Assembly: GCA_024640485.1 (NCBI GenBank)
Contig: JAHEEY010000315.1
Location: forward strand, 1 to 5,866
DNA length: 5,866 bases
Direction of reading: 5' to 3'
Origin: Chloroflexota bacterium
GTDB lineage: Bacteria > Chloroflexota > Anaerolineae > Promineifilales > Promineifilaceae
Part shown: piece by piece, positions 1-5,819 of the stretch
Position numbering within the stretch: the first letter of the stretch is position 1
Layout: each line of letters begins with the position of its first letter
Notes under the pieces: model-generated
Told to the model about the DNA's origin: nothing
The model's database searches: none
Seen by the model: only the letters and a program-made list of their open reading frames with translations
Program-made: the position numbers and the translations under genes

Positions 1-2832
1 GGCTTTCTCATCGATCAGCGCCAGCCAGCGGACCCCGCTTTTGCTGCCGTTTTCCTGGGGCATGATGTAGGGGACGTATTGTTCGTCGACGCTCCCCTGG
101 TAAAGACCCACGGCAGCGCCGGCGCAGCGGTCGCGGTAGTTCTCATGCGGCCCTCTGCCGAACCAGCTGACCGACTCGAACCCTGCCGGCAGCGCCAGGG
201 AGAGCCCTACCCGGGGCAGCGGCGGCAGGTGGCCCGCGGCGTGGAGCACGTTTTCGATGAGCATCTCGCCGTTGGCGGCAATCAAATAACTGGCGGCATA
301 ATCGAAGCCGGGGGCGCTGCTGCGCAGCTCAATCTGCACCTGATCGGCCGACGGCTGGCTCACCGCCGTCGATTCCAGGGCCCATTCCAGCTGGTCAAAA
401 CCGGCAGCCAGCCAGTGGGCCAGCATCCGCCGGGTGGCATCGGGCTCGAACTTGAAGCCGTCATTGTCGGTGGGCGCCCGCCATAAGTTGGGCCGCGGCC
501 CCTGGGCCAGCATCGGCTTCCCCTTGAAGGTGAAGCTGCTGATCTCACCCCGCCGCTTGTCAAAGGTCAGCTGGAACCCCTCACCGGCGACCGCCGCCGA
601 CGCCCTGCTCTCCTCCAGCTGCAGCCGCTGCCCCCCAGCCGGCTTCACCGCCGCGGGCCGCTGGCTGGCGTAGGGCACCTTGAACTGCTCCCAGGCCGCC
701 AGATGGCCCGCGTCCGCGTAAGGGGCATCCTCCGCCAGGGTGAAACGGATCATCAGAAAACATTCCGAGCCCATCGCCAGGGAGAGCGGCTTCAGCGGCA
801 GGGTCACATGCCGGCTTTCGCCCGGCTCGATGCGCAGCGGCTTCAGCATCCCTGCCTGCAGCCGCCTGCCGTCCACCGACAGCTCCCATTCTCCGTGGAA
901 CCGCTCCATGCCGCTGAAATCCTGCAGGTTGCGGATTTCCACCACCCCGGAAAGCAGGTCGATATCGCTGATCCCCACCGGCTGGATCAGCTTCTTATAC
1001 TCATACAGCGCCGGATGGGGGGTGCGGTCGGGCCAGATCAGCCCGTTGATGCAGAAGTTGCGGTCGTTGACCGCGTCGCCGAAGTCGCCGCCGTACCCCC
1101 AGTACGGCCGCCCCTGGCTGTCCAGTTTGGTCAGCCCCTGGTCGACCCAATCCCAGATGAAACCCCCCTGCAGCCCGCGGTGCCCTTCGATCGCCTCCCA
1201 ATACTCCTTCAAGTTGCCGCAGCTGTTGCCCATAGCGTGGGCGTATTCGCACATGATCAGCGGCCGCCGCCCCCGGGGGTCCATGGCGTAATCGATGATC
1301 TGCTCCACCGTAGGGTACATGGGGCAGACGATGTCGGTGGCCCGATGGCCGCCGTGCCAATCGGGGTTGGTGTGCAGCGAGATCGCCCCTTCATAATGGA
1401 GCGGGCGGCTGGGATCGCTCCCCCGGATCCAGCCCGCCAGGGCGTCATGGTTGGGGCCGTAGCCGCTCTCGTTGCCCAGCGACCACAGGATGATCGAGGG
1501 GTGGTTCTTGTCCCTGGCTACCATGCGCATCCCCCGCTCTACGAAAGCGTGGGTCCAGGCCGGCTCGTGGGCCAGCCGGTTGTACACCGCGTGGCATTCG
1601 ATGTTGGCCTCGTCGATCAGATACAGCCCGTACTGGTCGCACAGATCGTACCAGCGGCTGTCGTTGGGGTAATGGGAGGTGCGCACCGCGTTGATATTGA
1701 ACTGCTTCATCAGCTTGATGTCGGCGATCATCGACGCTTCGCTGAGCGTCTTGCCGCTCACCGGGTCGTGCTCGTGCCGGTTGACCCCCCGCATCAGCAC
1801 CGCCCGCCCGTTGACCAGCAGCTCCCGGTCGCCCAGCTCCACCTGCCGGAAGCCGATGCGGATCGCCGTCGCCTCCAACAGCGCTCCTTCAGGGTCCAGC
1901 AGGGTCAGCAGCAGGGTGTACAGGTTGGGGTTCTCCGCCGACCACAGCGCCGGGCTGGCTACCGGCTGGGAGAAGCTGATCTGGTCCACCTGATTCATGT
2001 CCAGCCGCAGCCGGTCCCTCAGCGGCGGGAACATCGCCCCCCCGTCGCTGTCCAGCAGCGCAATGCCCACCTGGTAGCCGGAGACATCGGCGTCATCATA
2101 CCCCTGCAGCCGCGCTTCCAGGTTAAGAGTGGCGTGGAGGTAATCCTCATCCAGCTCCGTGCGGGCGAAGAAATCAACCAGCCGCACCTTGGGGGTGGCG
2201 TAGAGATAAACATCCCGGTAGATCCCCGCCATGCGCCAATGGTCCTGGTCTTCCAGATAACTGCCGTCCGACCAGCGGATCACCTGGGCAACCAGGGTGT
2301 TGCCGCCCAGCCGGGCCAGGCCGGTGATGTCGAATTCCGCCGGCAGCCGCGACCCCTGGCTGTAGCCGGCAAATTGGCCGTTGACCCACAAAGTGAAGGC
2401 TGACTCTACCCCCTCAAAGCAGACGAACAGCTGCCGCCCGTCCCAGGAGTCCGGTATCTGGAACGCTCGCCGGTACAGCCCGGTGGGGTTGTCGTCAGAC
2501 GGCACCCGCGGCGGATCGGCCGGGATGGGCATCTTCACATTGGTGTAAATCGGCTTATCGTACCCCTGCATCATCCAATTGCCCGGCACCTGAATCTGAT
2601 GCCAGGGAAGCGAATCGCCTTCCGGGCCGTAGAAATCGTCCGGCGCTGACTGCGGGTTGGGCAGGTAGAGGAACTGCCAGCTGCCGTTGAGCAGCTGAAA
2701 ATAGGGGGAATCTTCTCGGACGCCGGCTAATGCCAGCGCTTCACTTGGGTAGGTGACCGCCGCCGCCCGGGCGGGCAGCTTATTCAGTCCAATGATGCCA
2801 GGATCTTCCCACAAGTTTCGGTCGGGATCCAT
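1..2832 (-). CDS. lacZ: Beta-galactosidase, GH2 family (LacZ), 3' end cut off by the window edge
   Basis: This enzyme hydrolyses terminal beta-D-galactosides such as lactose by a retaining two-glutamate mechanism. It has no signal peptide, so it should be cytoplasmic. The frame is open from ATG 2832 to base 1 (944 codons). Landmarks in order: N-terminal sugar-binding domain about 45-215 with WSDGSYLEDQD (187-197); Ig-like domain about 217-325; TIM barrel about 330-620 with NRHEHDP (351-357), SHYPN (H387), DEANIECH (E412 and H414, matching E. coli Mg2+ ligands E416/H418), LGNESG (acid/base E455, matching E461), CEYAHAMGN (nucleophile E529, matching E537) and FIWDWVDQG; then the C-terminal beta-sandwich region with WRAPTDND (784-791), FGRGPHENY (891-899) and YVPYIMPQENG (919-929). 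Against the 1023-aa E. coli enzyme roughly 80-100 residues are missing past the edge, including the W999 region. The start is supported by AAGGGGGTG (2837-2845). All catalytic residues seen are intact. No sugar permease or galactose gene is adjacent. Confidence 0.97.
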   Translation of the reverse strand, partial: MDPDRNLWEDPGIIGLNKLPARAAAVTYPSEALALAGVREDSPYFQLLNGSWQFLYLPNPQSAPDDFYGPEGDSLPWHQIQVPGNWMMQGYDKPIYTNVKMPIPADPPRVPSDDNPTGLYRRAFQIPDSWDGRQLFVCFEGVESAFTLWVNGQFAGYSQGSRLPAEFDITGLARLGGNTLVAQVIRWSDGSYLEDQDHWRMAGIYRDVYLYATPKVRLVDFFARTELDEDYLHATLNLEARLQGYDDADVSGYQVGIALLDSDGGAMFPPLRDRLRLDMNQVDQISFSQPVASPALWSAENPNLYTLLLTLLDPEGALLEATAIRIGFRQVELGDRELLVNGRAVLMRGVNRHEHDPVSGKTLSEASMIADIKLMKQFNINAVRTSHYPNDSRWYDLCDQYGLYLIDEANIECHAVYNRLAHEPAWTHAFVERGMRMVARDKNHPSIILWSLGNESGYGPNHDALAGWIRGSDPSRPLHYEGAISLHTNPDWHGGHRATDIVCPMYPTVEQIIDYAMDPRGRRPLIMCEYAHAMGNSCGNLKEYWEAIEGHRGLQGGFIWDWVDQGLTKLDSQGRPYWGYGGDFGDAVNDRNFCINGLIWPDRTPHPALYEYKKLIQPVGISDIDLLSGVVEIRNLQDFSGMERFHGEWELSVDGRRLQAGMLKPLRIEPGESRHVTLPLKPLSLAMGSECFLMIRFTLAEDAPYADAGHLAAWEQFKVPYASQRPAAVKPAGGQRLQLEESRASAAVAGEGFQLTFDKRRGEISSFTFKGKPMLAQGPRPNLWRAPTDNDGFKFEPDATRRMLAHWLAAGFDQLEWALESTAVSQPSADQVQIELRSSAPGFDYAASYLIAANGEMLIENVLHAAGHLPPLPRVGLSLALPAGFESVSWFGRGPHENYRDRCAGAAVGLYQGSVDEQYVPYIMPQENGSKSGVRWLALIDEKA

Positions 2833-2836
2833 GAAA

Positions 2837-2845
2837 CACCCCCTT
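2837..2845 (-). promoter_or_regulatory. Ribosome binding site of lacZ
   Basis: On the minus strand AAGGGGGTG differs by one base from AAGGAGGTG. The purine run ends 6 nt before ATG 2832, which fixes that ATG as the start. No other ATG with a better site is seen nearby. Confidence 0.7.
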
Positions 2846-2850
2846 AAAGG

Positions 2851-2860
2851 TGAACGTTCA
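2851..2860. promoter_or_regulatory. Perfect 10-bp palindrome TGAACGTTCA, candidate LacI/GalR-type operator for lacZ
   Basis: The perfect inverted repeat TGAACGTTCA is centred 23-24 nt upstream of the lacZ start and lies 5 nt upstream of its Shine-Dalgarno site. The central AACGTT resembles the CG-centred operators of LacI-family repressors. A repressor bound here would block lacZ transcription, consistent with sugar induction. No regulator gene is in the window and the site is short, so the role is inference. Confidence 0.35.
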
Positions 2861-2889
2861 AGCGGCTATTTGATTGTTGCCCCGGGCCC

Positions 2890-2912
2890 GGCCGGGCGGC
2901 TGTCCGCCGGCC
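2890..2912 (-). other. GC-rich hairpin overlapping the stop codon of the 143-aa gene
   Basis: The arms are 2890-2893 plus 2895-2899 against 2904-2912: 9 bp with a single bulged base (2894) and a 4-nt loop. In the direction of transcription the stem begins inside the TAG stop (2914-2912). No T-tract follows (the next bases are GGGCCCGGGG), so it is not a standard intrinsic terminator. It could slow polymerase, protect the mRNA 3' end, or just reflect high GC. Confidence 0.4.
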
Positions 2913-3343
2913 TACTTGGCGGCTTCAGCCAGGGTGCGTTTGATCAGGCGGTGTGACCCGATCCAGTCGGCCGGCGTGCGGGTCATCTTCTTGACGTTGA
3001 CATCGGCGAAATGGGGGAACAGCCCGGCCATCAGCAGGGGCAGCTGGCCCCAATCATTCGCCTGGATCATCGCTTCCATCTCGGCAGCGGCGCCGCCGGC
3101 CCACTCCCATTCCCGCATGAAGCGGTCGGCTTTGGTCCAGTAGTCCCGTTTCTCCCACGCCGCTACAGTGACCAAGATGCTTTCATCAATCTGGCGCAGG
3201 GCGATGGCGATGGCGGCGGCCATATCTTTGGCTTCATCATCTATTTTCTGCTGTTGGCTCAGCCGTCGGAGTAATTCGGCGATAGTGCGGCGGTTCTGAT
3301 TGCGGATTTTTCCCGGGTTGTTGGGATTTACGACTCGTGACAT
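2912..3343 (-). CDS. 143-aa helical protein of unknown function
   Basis: I cannot name this protein. It is soluble, with no signal peptide or clear membrane segment. It opens with a basic, polar N-terminus (SRVVNPNNPGKIRNQNRR, residues 2-19), then a predicted helix rich in Arg and Gln (20-33), an Ala-rich helix (about 36-62), a Trp/Tyr-rich acidic-basic segment AWEKRDYWTKADRF (62-75), an Ala/Glu helix (80-95), LFPHFADV (108-115) and a basic tail. The regular amphipathic pattern and normal codon use argue for a real gene. I recall similar unnamed proteins in Anaerolineae-type genomes, but this is memory, not a search. ATG 3343 is chosen because TTG 3364 lacks an upstream ribosome site; a GGAG lies 15 nt before the ATG, longer than ideal, so the start is uncertain by 7 codons. 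It lies 79 nt upstream of lacZ and 133 nt downstream of the transporter gene. Confidence 0.75.
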   Translation of the reverse strand: MSRVVNPNNPGKIRNQNRRTIAELLRRLSQQQKIDDEAKDMAAAIAIALRQIDESILVTVAAWEKRDYWTKADRFMREWEWAGGAAAEMEAMIQANDWGQLPLLMAGLFPHFADVNVKKMTRTPADWIGSHRLIKRTLAEAAK

Positions 3344-3373
3344 GGAATGGTACTTCTTCTCCAATATGAATTA

Positions 3374-3406
3374 GCTGGACAGCGGCGAAGCTGCCAACCG
3401 TCCAGC
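3374..3406 (-). other. Stem-loop in the leader of the 143-aa gene
   Basis: GCTGGAC (3374-3380) pairs perfectly with GTCCAGC (3400-3406), a 7-bp stem enclosing 19 nt. It sits about 30 nt upstream of ATG 3343 and just downstream of the candidate promoter, so a transcript from that promoter would begin at or in the 5' arm. There is no U-tract, so it is not a terminator. A 5' stem that stabilises the mRNA is one possibility; chance is another. Confidence 0.3.
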
Positions 3407-3411
3407 CAACT

Positions 3412-3440
3412 ATCTTACCAACAACCCCCGCGGATTCCAA
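3412..3440 (-). promoter_or_regulatory. Candidate sigma70-like promoter for the 143-aa gene and possibly lacZ
   Basis: On the minus strand TTGGAA (3440-3435, 4/6 to consensus) is separated by exactly 17 nt from TAAGAT (3417-3412, 4/6). The predicted start is near 3405, leaving a leader of about 60 nt. Both boxes are imperfect, but the spacing is optimal and the position is right for a gene 133 nt downstream of the transporter. Confidence 0.35.
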
Positions 3441-3476
3441 ATGTTGTACTATCCCGCCGCGAGGCCCCGGCGCCGC

Positions 3477-4709
3477 TCAAGCGGGCTCGGCTGCCGCCGC
3501 CAGGCTGGGGGCATCTTTCAGCCGGGTGGTGATCAGCAGCGCCAGGACCATCAGCCCGATCAGCACGATCAACGGGTTACTCATCGCGCCGGTATCGGCC
3601 GATTTGAAGCTGTCCATTCCCAGGATGAAGGCGATCCCGGAGATCTGCCCCATCAGCAGCATCATCCCGTTGGAGGTCCCTTCCGGGGTGGGATAGGTGA
3701 TTTCGGCGCCGTACTGGAACCCCAGCGGCCCGGCGCTGAGCAGGAAGAAGCCGAAGATGAAGGCGGAGATCAGCAGCGGCCCGTAGCTGCCGGCGAAGGT
3801 GACCCCGATCAGCCCTACCGTGGCCCCCACCACAGCCGCCAGCAGGAAGGGGGTCCGTTTGCGGAAATGGTCGGAGAGCAGCGGGATGATCACCGCCCCG
3901 ATAATGCCCCCCACGATCATCAGCCCGCCGATGTTGCCCGCCTCCACAATGGTGAAGCCGCGGGGCCGGACGATATCCTCGATCCAGGTGGTCACCGCGT
4001 TGAACACCCCCAGCCCCACGAAAAAGACGAACAGCAGCAGCTGGAACTCACGCATCCGCAGCGATTCCTTCAAGCCGTCATAGACCAGGGAGCGCTCCTC
4101 TTGATCGGGCCGGCAGGGCGGCGTGGGCGGCCGCTCTTTGACAAAGATGAAGAAGATGGCGATGGCCGCCAGCGAGACGATGCCGTAGGTGGTCAGCATG
4201 CCGCTGATCTCCGAGCGGATAGTCAGGTTAGGGGTGATCATCAGCGCCGCCATTATGCCCAGATACATAGCCAGCGAGCCCAGCCCGGCAGCGGTGGCCC
4301 TTTCTTCCAGCGGGAACCAGCGGGCCGCCACCGTGGTGATAGCGTTGAGGATGAACGGCTGCCCCACGGCGATGCCGATCTGGGCGATCAACACCAGCGT
4401 GTAGCTGTCCGCCGCCAGCCCCCGCATCATCCCGAACACCCCGGTCAGCGCCGCCCCGATGCCCACCGCCACCCGCACGCCGTAGCTGTCGATCATCCAC
4501 GACGCCGGGATAGAGACCACGATGTACACCGCCATGAACACCAGGGATAAGAGGCCGATGCTCAAATTTGAGACGCCGTAATATTCCGCGGCGCTGCTGG
4601 TGACCGGGGCGAAGGTGATCCACATCATCTGGTTGACCGCCACCACCACCATGAACGCCAGCAGTACCGGCCATCTTTGACCGTAAACTTTGAATTCGCT
4701 TTGTGCCAT
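3477..4709 (-). CDS. MFS transporter, FLVCR/SLC49-like
   Basis: This is an inner-membrane major facilitator superfamily protein of 410 aa with about 12 hydrophobic helices, roughly at 13-36, 50-72, 78-97, 102-124, 137-158, 172-190, 220-241, 256-278, 287-306, 310-330, 345-366 and 378-396. A charged central loop spans 191-219. Degenerate motif A copies lie after helix 2 (DSYGVRV, 74-80) and helix 8 (DHFRKRTP, 280-287). The segments RWPVLL (12-17), YYGVSNLSIGLLSLVFMAVY (43-62), PASWMIDSYG (68-77) and above all EITYPTPEGTSNG (336-348) resemble the FLVCR/SLC49 group, whose animal members carry haem, choline or related solutes. I cannot predict the substrate of this bacterial relative, and nothing marks it as a lactose permease. 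The start is fixed by AGGAGG (4719-4724), 9 nt before the ATG. It follows the oxidoreductase gene after 101 nt. Codon use matches its neighbours. Confidence 0.9.
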   Translation of the reverse strand: MAQSEFKVYGQRWPVLLAFMVVVAVNQMMWITFAPVTSSAAEYYGVSNLSIGLLSLVFMAVYIVVSIPASWMIDSYGVRVAVGIGAALTGVFGMMRGLAADSYTLVLIAQIGIAVGQPFILNAITTVAARWFPLEERATAAGLGSLAMYLGIMAALMITPNLTIRSEISGMLTTYGIVSLAAIAIFFIFVKERPPTPPCRPDQEERSLVYDGLKESLRMREFQLLLFVFFVGLGVFNAVTTWIEDIVRPRGFTIVEAGNIGGLMIVGGIIGAVIIPLLSDHFRKRTPFLLAAVVGATVGLIGVTFAGSYGPLLISAFIFGFFLLSAGPLGFQYGAEITYPTPEGTSNGMMLLMGQISGIAFILGMDSFKSADTGAMSNPLIVLIGLMVLALLITTRLKDAPSLAAAAEPA

Positions 4710-4718
4710 TGGAAGGTC

Positions 4719-4724
4719 CCTCCT
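4719..4724 (-). promoter_or_regulatory. Ribosome binding site of the MFS gene
   Basis: A perfect AGGAGG lies 9 nt upstream of ATG 4709. It supports this start over any internal Met. Confidence 0.8.
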
Positions 4725-4762
4725 GTGAAGACGCCGCCTTAATCAAAAGCCTAACAGTTCAC

Positions 4763-4784
4763 CCGCCGGCGGATCGGCCGGCAG
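4763..4784 (-). other. GC hairpin between the oxidoreductase and MFS genes
   Basis: GCCGGC (4765-4770) and GCCGGC (4777-4782) pair around a 6-nt loop. On the minus strand the stem extends by one G-T wobble and one G-C pair to 8 bp. It lies in the 101-nt gap, about 27 nt after the oxidoreductase stop. The following bases are GGTGAACTG, without a T-tract, so termination would be weak at best and readthrough into the MFS gene is likely. Confidence 0.35.
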
Positions 4785-4810
4785 CTGCTATCAATAACCC
4801 CTCCACGACC

Positions 4811-5344
4811 TCAGGGATTCGCCGGAGGAGTGACGGAGGCGCTTTCCGGCAGCAGCCGGAAAACGGGGATGTGCCGGTCGCCTGCCCGCCGCCGGTATTG
4901 GCTGTACCCCAGGTAGATCGCTTCCGCCTGCCGCCAGGCCGCCTGGTACCCCTCGCCGCTGAGCTCCTGGGCAATCACCGCCCGCCGCTGCCCTTCCTCA
5001 ATCAGCTCCGCCCGCGGCTCCGCCTTCAAGTTGTAATACCAGCCCGGATTGCGCGTCCCGCCCCAGTTAGAGGCGATCACCGTCAAAATCTGGGGCTCGT
5101 TCGGGTCGACCATGGCCACCAGCGGTGTCTGCCGCGGCTGTCCGGAGCGGGCCCCTTTGGTTATCAGGAAAACCACCGGCAGCCCGGAGACGGCGCTGCT
5201 CGCCGTGAACCGCCCCTTGCTCAGCCGCAGCGACAGCCCGTCCAGATGGTGCAGCAGCCTGGCAAGCAGCCAACTGCCCCCCTTGCTGGCGAATATCGGG
5301 TGGATCATTTTATGGATCTTGCCTGGTTTGCGCTGGGTACTCAT
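4811..5344 (-). CDS. Nitroreductase-family deazaflavin (F420)-dependent oxidoreductase
   Basis: The 177-aa protein looks like the Ddn/FDOR split-barrel family (F420H2-dependent quinone or nitro reductases, Pfam F420H2_quin_red). Members use reduced deazaflavin F420 to reduce quinones, nitro compounds or other acceptors. Family hallmarks are FLITKGARSGQPRQTPL (59-75), the beta-strand and turn that in relatives contacts the cofactor phosphate, and IASNWGGTRNPGWYYNL (90-106), the conserved GG-x-x-x-x-P-x-WYYNL stretch. A basic N-terminal region (1-45) matches the N-terminal helix of the family, and the C-terminal part (130-166) has the expected helix YQAAWRQAEAIY and RHIPVFRL strand. The length is normal. 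The physiological substrate cannot be read from sequence. ATG 5344 has AAGGAG (5350-5355) 5 nt upstream and a strong promoter directly before it. It is the first gene of the minus-strand run. Some relatives bind FMN or other ligands, so F420 use is family-based inference. Confidence 0.9.
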   Translation of the reverse strand: MSTQRKPGKIHKMIHPIFASKGGSWLLARLLHHLDGLSLRLSKGRFTASSAVSGLPVVFLITKGARSGQPRQTPLVAMVDPNEPQILTVIASNWGGTRNPGWYYNLKAEPRAELIEEGQRRAVIAQELSGEGYQAAWRQAEAIYLGYSQYRRRAGDRHIPVFRLLPESASVTPPANP

Positions 5345-5349
5345 GGTGA

Positions 5350-5355
5350 CTCCTT
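5350..5355 (-). promoter_or_regulatory. Ribosome binding site of the oxidoreductase gene
   Basis: AAGGAG lies 5 nt before ATG 5344. It falls within the predicted leader of only about 13 nt, so promoter and ribosome site are nearly contiguous. Confidence 0.75.
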
Positions 5356-5363
5356 CTGGGCGC

Positions 5364-5393
5364 AGTATAAGCGGTTTGGCTGGCAGCCGTCAA
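5364..5393 (-). promoter_or_regulatory. Sigma70-like promoter for the oxidoreductase gene and the minus-strand run
   Basis: The minus strand reads TTGACG (5393-5388, 5/6 to TTGACA), an 18-nt spacer, then TATACT (5369-5364, 5/6 to TATAAT). Transcription should begin near 5357, about a dozen bases before ATG 5344. This is the best promoter in the window. It could drive the downstream MFS gene and, by readthrough, the 143-aa gene and lacZ. Confidence 0.7.
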
Positions 5394-5531
5394 CCTAGGC
5401 GTCCCGCGGCCCACTATCCCCTCGCATCCTATTCGTATAGCGGTAAAAGCCTGGCGCCGAGGACTCGCCGGAAATGGAACCAAAGCCGCCGATCAGCCGT
5501 ATAGAGAGTAATTATCGGGTGAAGTTCGGGC
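5394..5531. other. Divergent intergenic region upstream of the DUF4177 gene
   Basis: This is the rest of the divergent gap between the oxidoreductase and DUF4177 genes. I see no convincing -35/-10 pair for the plus-strand gene. CGTATAG occurs twice (5434-5440 and 5498-5504), and the second copy gives a TATAGA -10-like box at 5500-5505 without a matching -35. An in-frame ATG at 5474 lacks a ribosome site. No RNA gene or repeat array is visible. Confidence 0.5.
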
Positions 5532-5537
5532 AAGGAG
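5532..5537 (+). promoter_or_regulatory. Ribosome binding site of the DUF4177 gene
   Basis: AAGGAG lies 8 nt before ATG 5546. It decides this start over the in-frame ATG at 5474, which has no such site. Confidence 0.8.
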
Positions 5538-5545
5538 TGTGGGCC

Positions 5546-5755
5546 ATGGTCGAGTACAAGTTTGTCAAACTGGATCTGGGGTTCTTTTCCGGCAAGCCGG
5601 AGCAGGATTATCATGAGGTGGTCGACCGGCACGCCGCCCTGGGATGGCGGCTGGTGCAGATTTTCGACCCCTCTACAGGCGTCTACGGCAGCGCCAGATA
5701 TTTCGAGCTTATCTTCGAGCGGGATTCCACGCTGCCCCCTAAGTCGGCCCAGTAG
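5546..5755 (+). CDS. Small DUF4177-type protein, 69 aa
   Basis: The protein has the compact pattern of DUF4177: an EYKFVKLDLG first strand (3-12), a helix with the conserved spacing DYHEVVDRHAALGWRLVQIF (21-40), in which the Gly-Trp-Arg-Leu-Val turn is the hallmark, and a last strand RYFELIFERD (51-60) matching the usual terminal aromatic/Phe-x-Arg strand. The role of this family is unknown; it is predicted to be a small alpha/beta cytosolic protein. There is no signal peptide or membrane segment, and the length is typical. It is transcribed divergently from the oxidoreductase gene and is monocistronic, since a strong terminator follows 27 nt after the stop. The upstream ATG at 5474 would add 24 residues unlike the family, so the shorter form is preferred. 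Confidence 0.85.
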   Translation: MVEYKFVKLDLGFFSGKPEQDYHEVVDRHAALGWRLVQIFDPSTGVYGSARYFELIFERDSTLPPKSAQ

Positions 5756-5782
5756 GGCCTTGCCGCCCATTAGACGATTTTG

Positions 5783-5819
5783 GGCCGCTGCCGATCCGGG
5801 CAGCGGCCTTCTCTTTTTT
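5783..5819 (+). terminator. Rho-independent terminator of the DUF4177 gene
   Basis: A perfect 10-bp GC-rich stem (GGCCGCTGCC 5783-5792 with GGCAGCGGCC 5799-5808) has a 6-nt loop and is followed by TTCTCTTTTTT (5809-5819). The opposite strand has no T-tract after the stem, so it works in the plus direction only. Confidence 0.95.

Noticed and set aside
703..2403. 566-codon open frame on the plus strand, antisense to lacZ
   Set aside because: It lies wholly over lacZ, has a Pro/Gln/Val/His-rich low-complexity translation with no domain, and lacks a ribosome site. The minus strand has every LacZ motif in place. Long antisense frames are expected opposite GC-rich genes with few T/A-ending codons.
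3344..3364. TTG at 3364 as an alternative start of the 143-aa protein (7 extra residues)
   Set aside because: No Shine-Dalgarno-like sequence precedes it, and the GGAG that would serve ATG 3343 lies inside this extension.
3441..4550. 369-codon open frame on the plus strand, antisense to the MFS gene
   Set aside because: The translation is dominated by His, Asp, Gln, Pro and Arg repeats, typical of the reverse complement of hydrophobic membrane-protein codons. The minus strand encodes a full 12-helix transporter.
3477..4709. Lactose permease paired with lacZ
   Set aside because: The transporter lacks resemblance to LacY or GPH sugar carriers and instead carries FLVCR-like segments; the pairing rests on proximity alone.
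4228..4746. 172-codon minus-strand frame overlapping the 5' part of the MFS gene
   Set aside because: Glycine/arginine-rich out-of-frame reading of the transporter gene with no ribosome site at its start.
4763..4784. Intrinsic terminator between the oxidoreductase and MFS genes
   Set aside because: The stem is real but short, and no T-tract follows on the minus strand, so I kept it only as a hairpin.
4703..5398. 231-codon open frame on the plus strand, antisense to the oxidoreductase gene
   Set aside because: No recognisable domain; it spans both the intergenic gap and the promoter of the minus-strand gene, which has clear family motifs.
5474..5545. ATG 5474 as the start of the DUF4177 protein (24 extra residues)
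   Set aside because: No ribosome site is present, the added residues do not resemble the family, and AAGGAG is ideally placed for ATG 5546.
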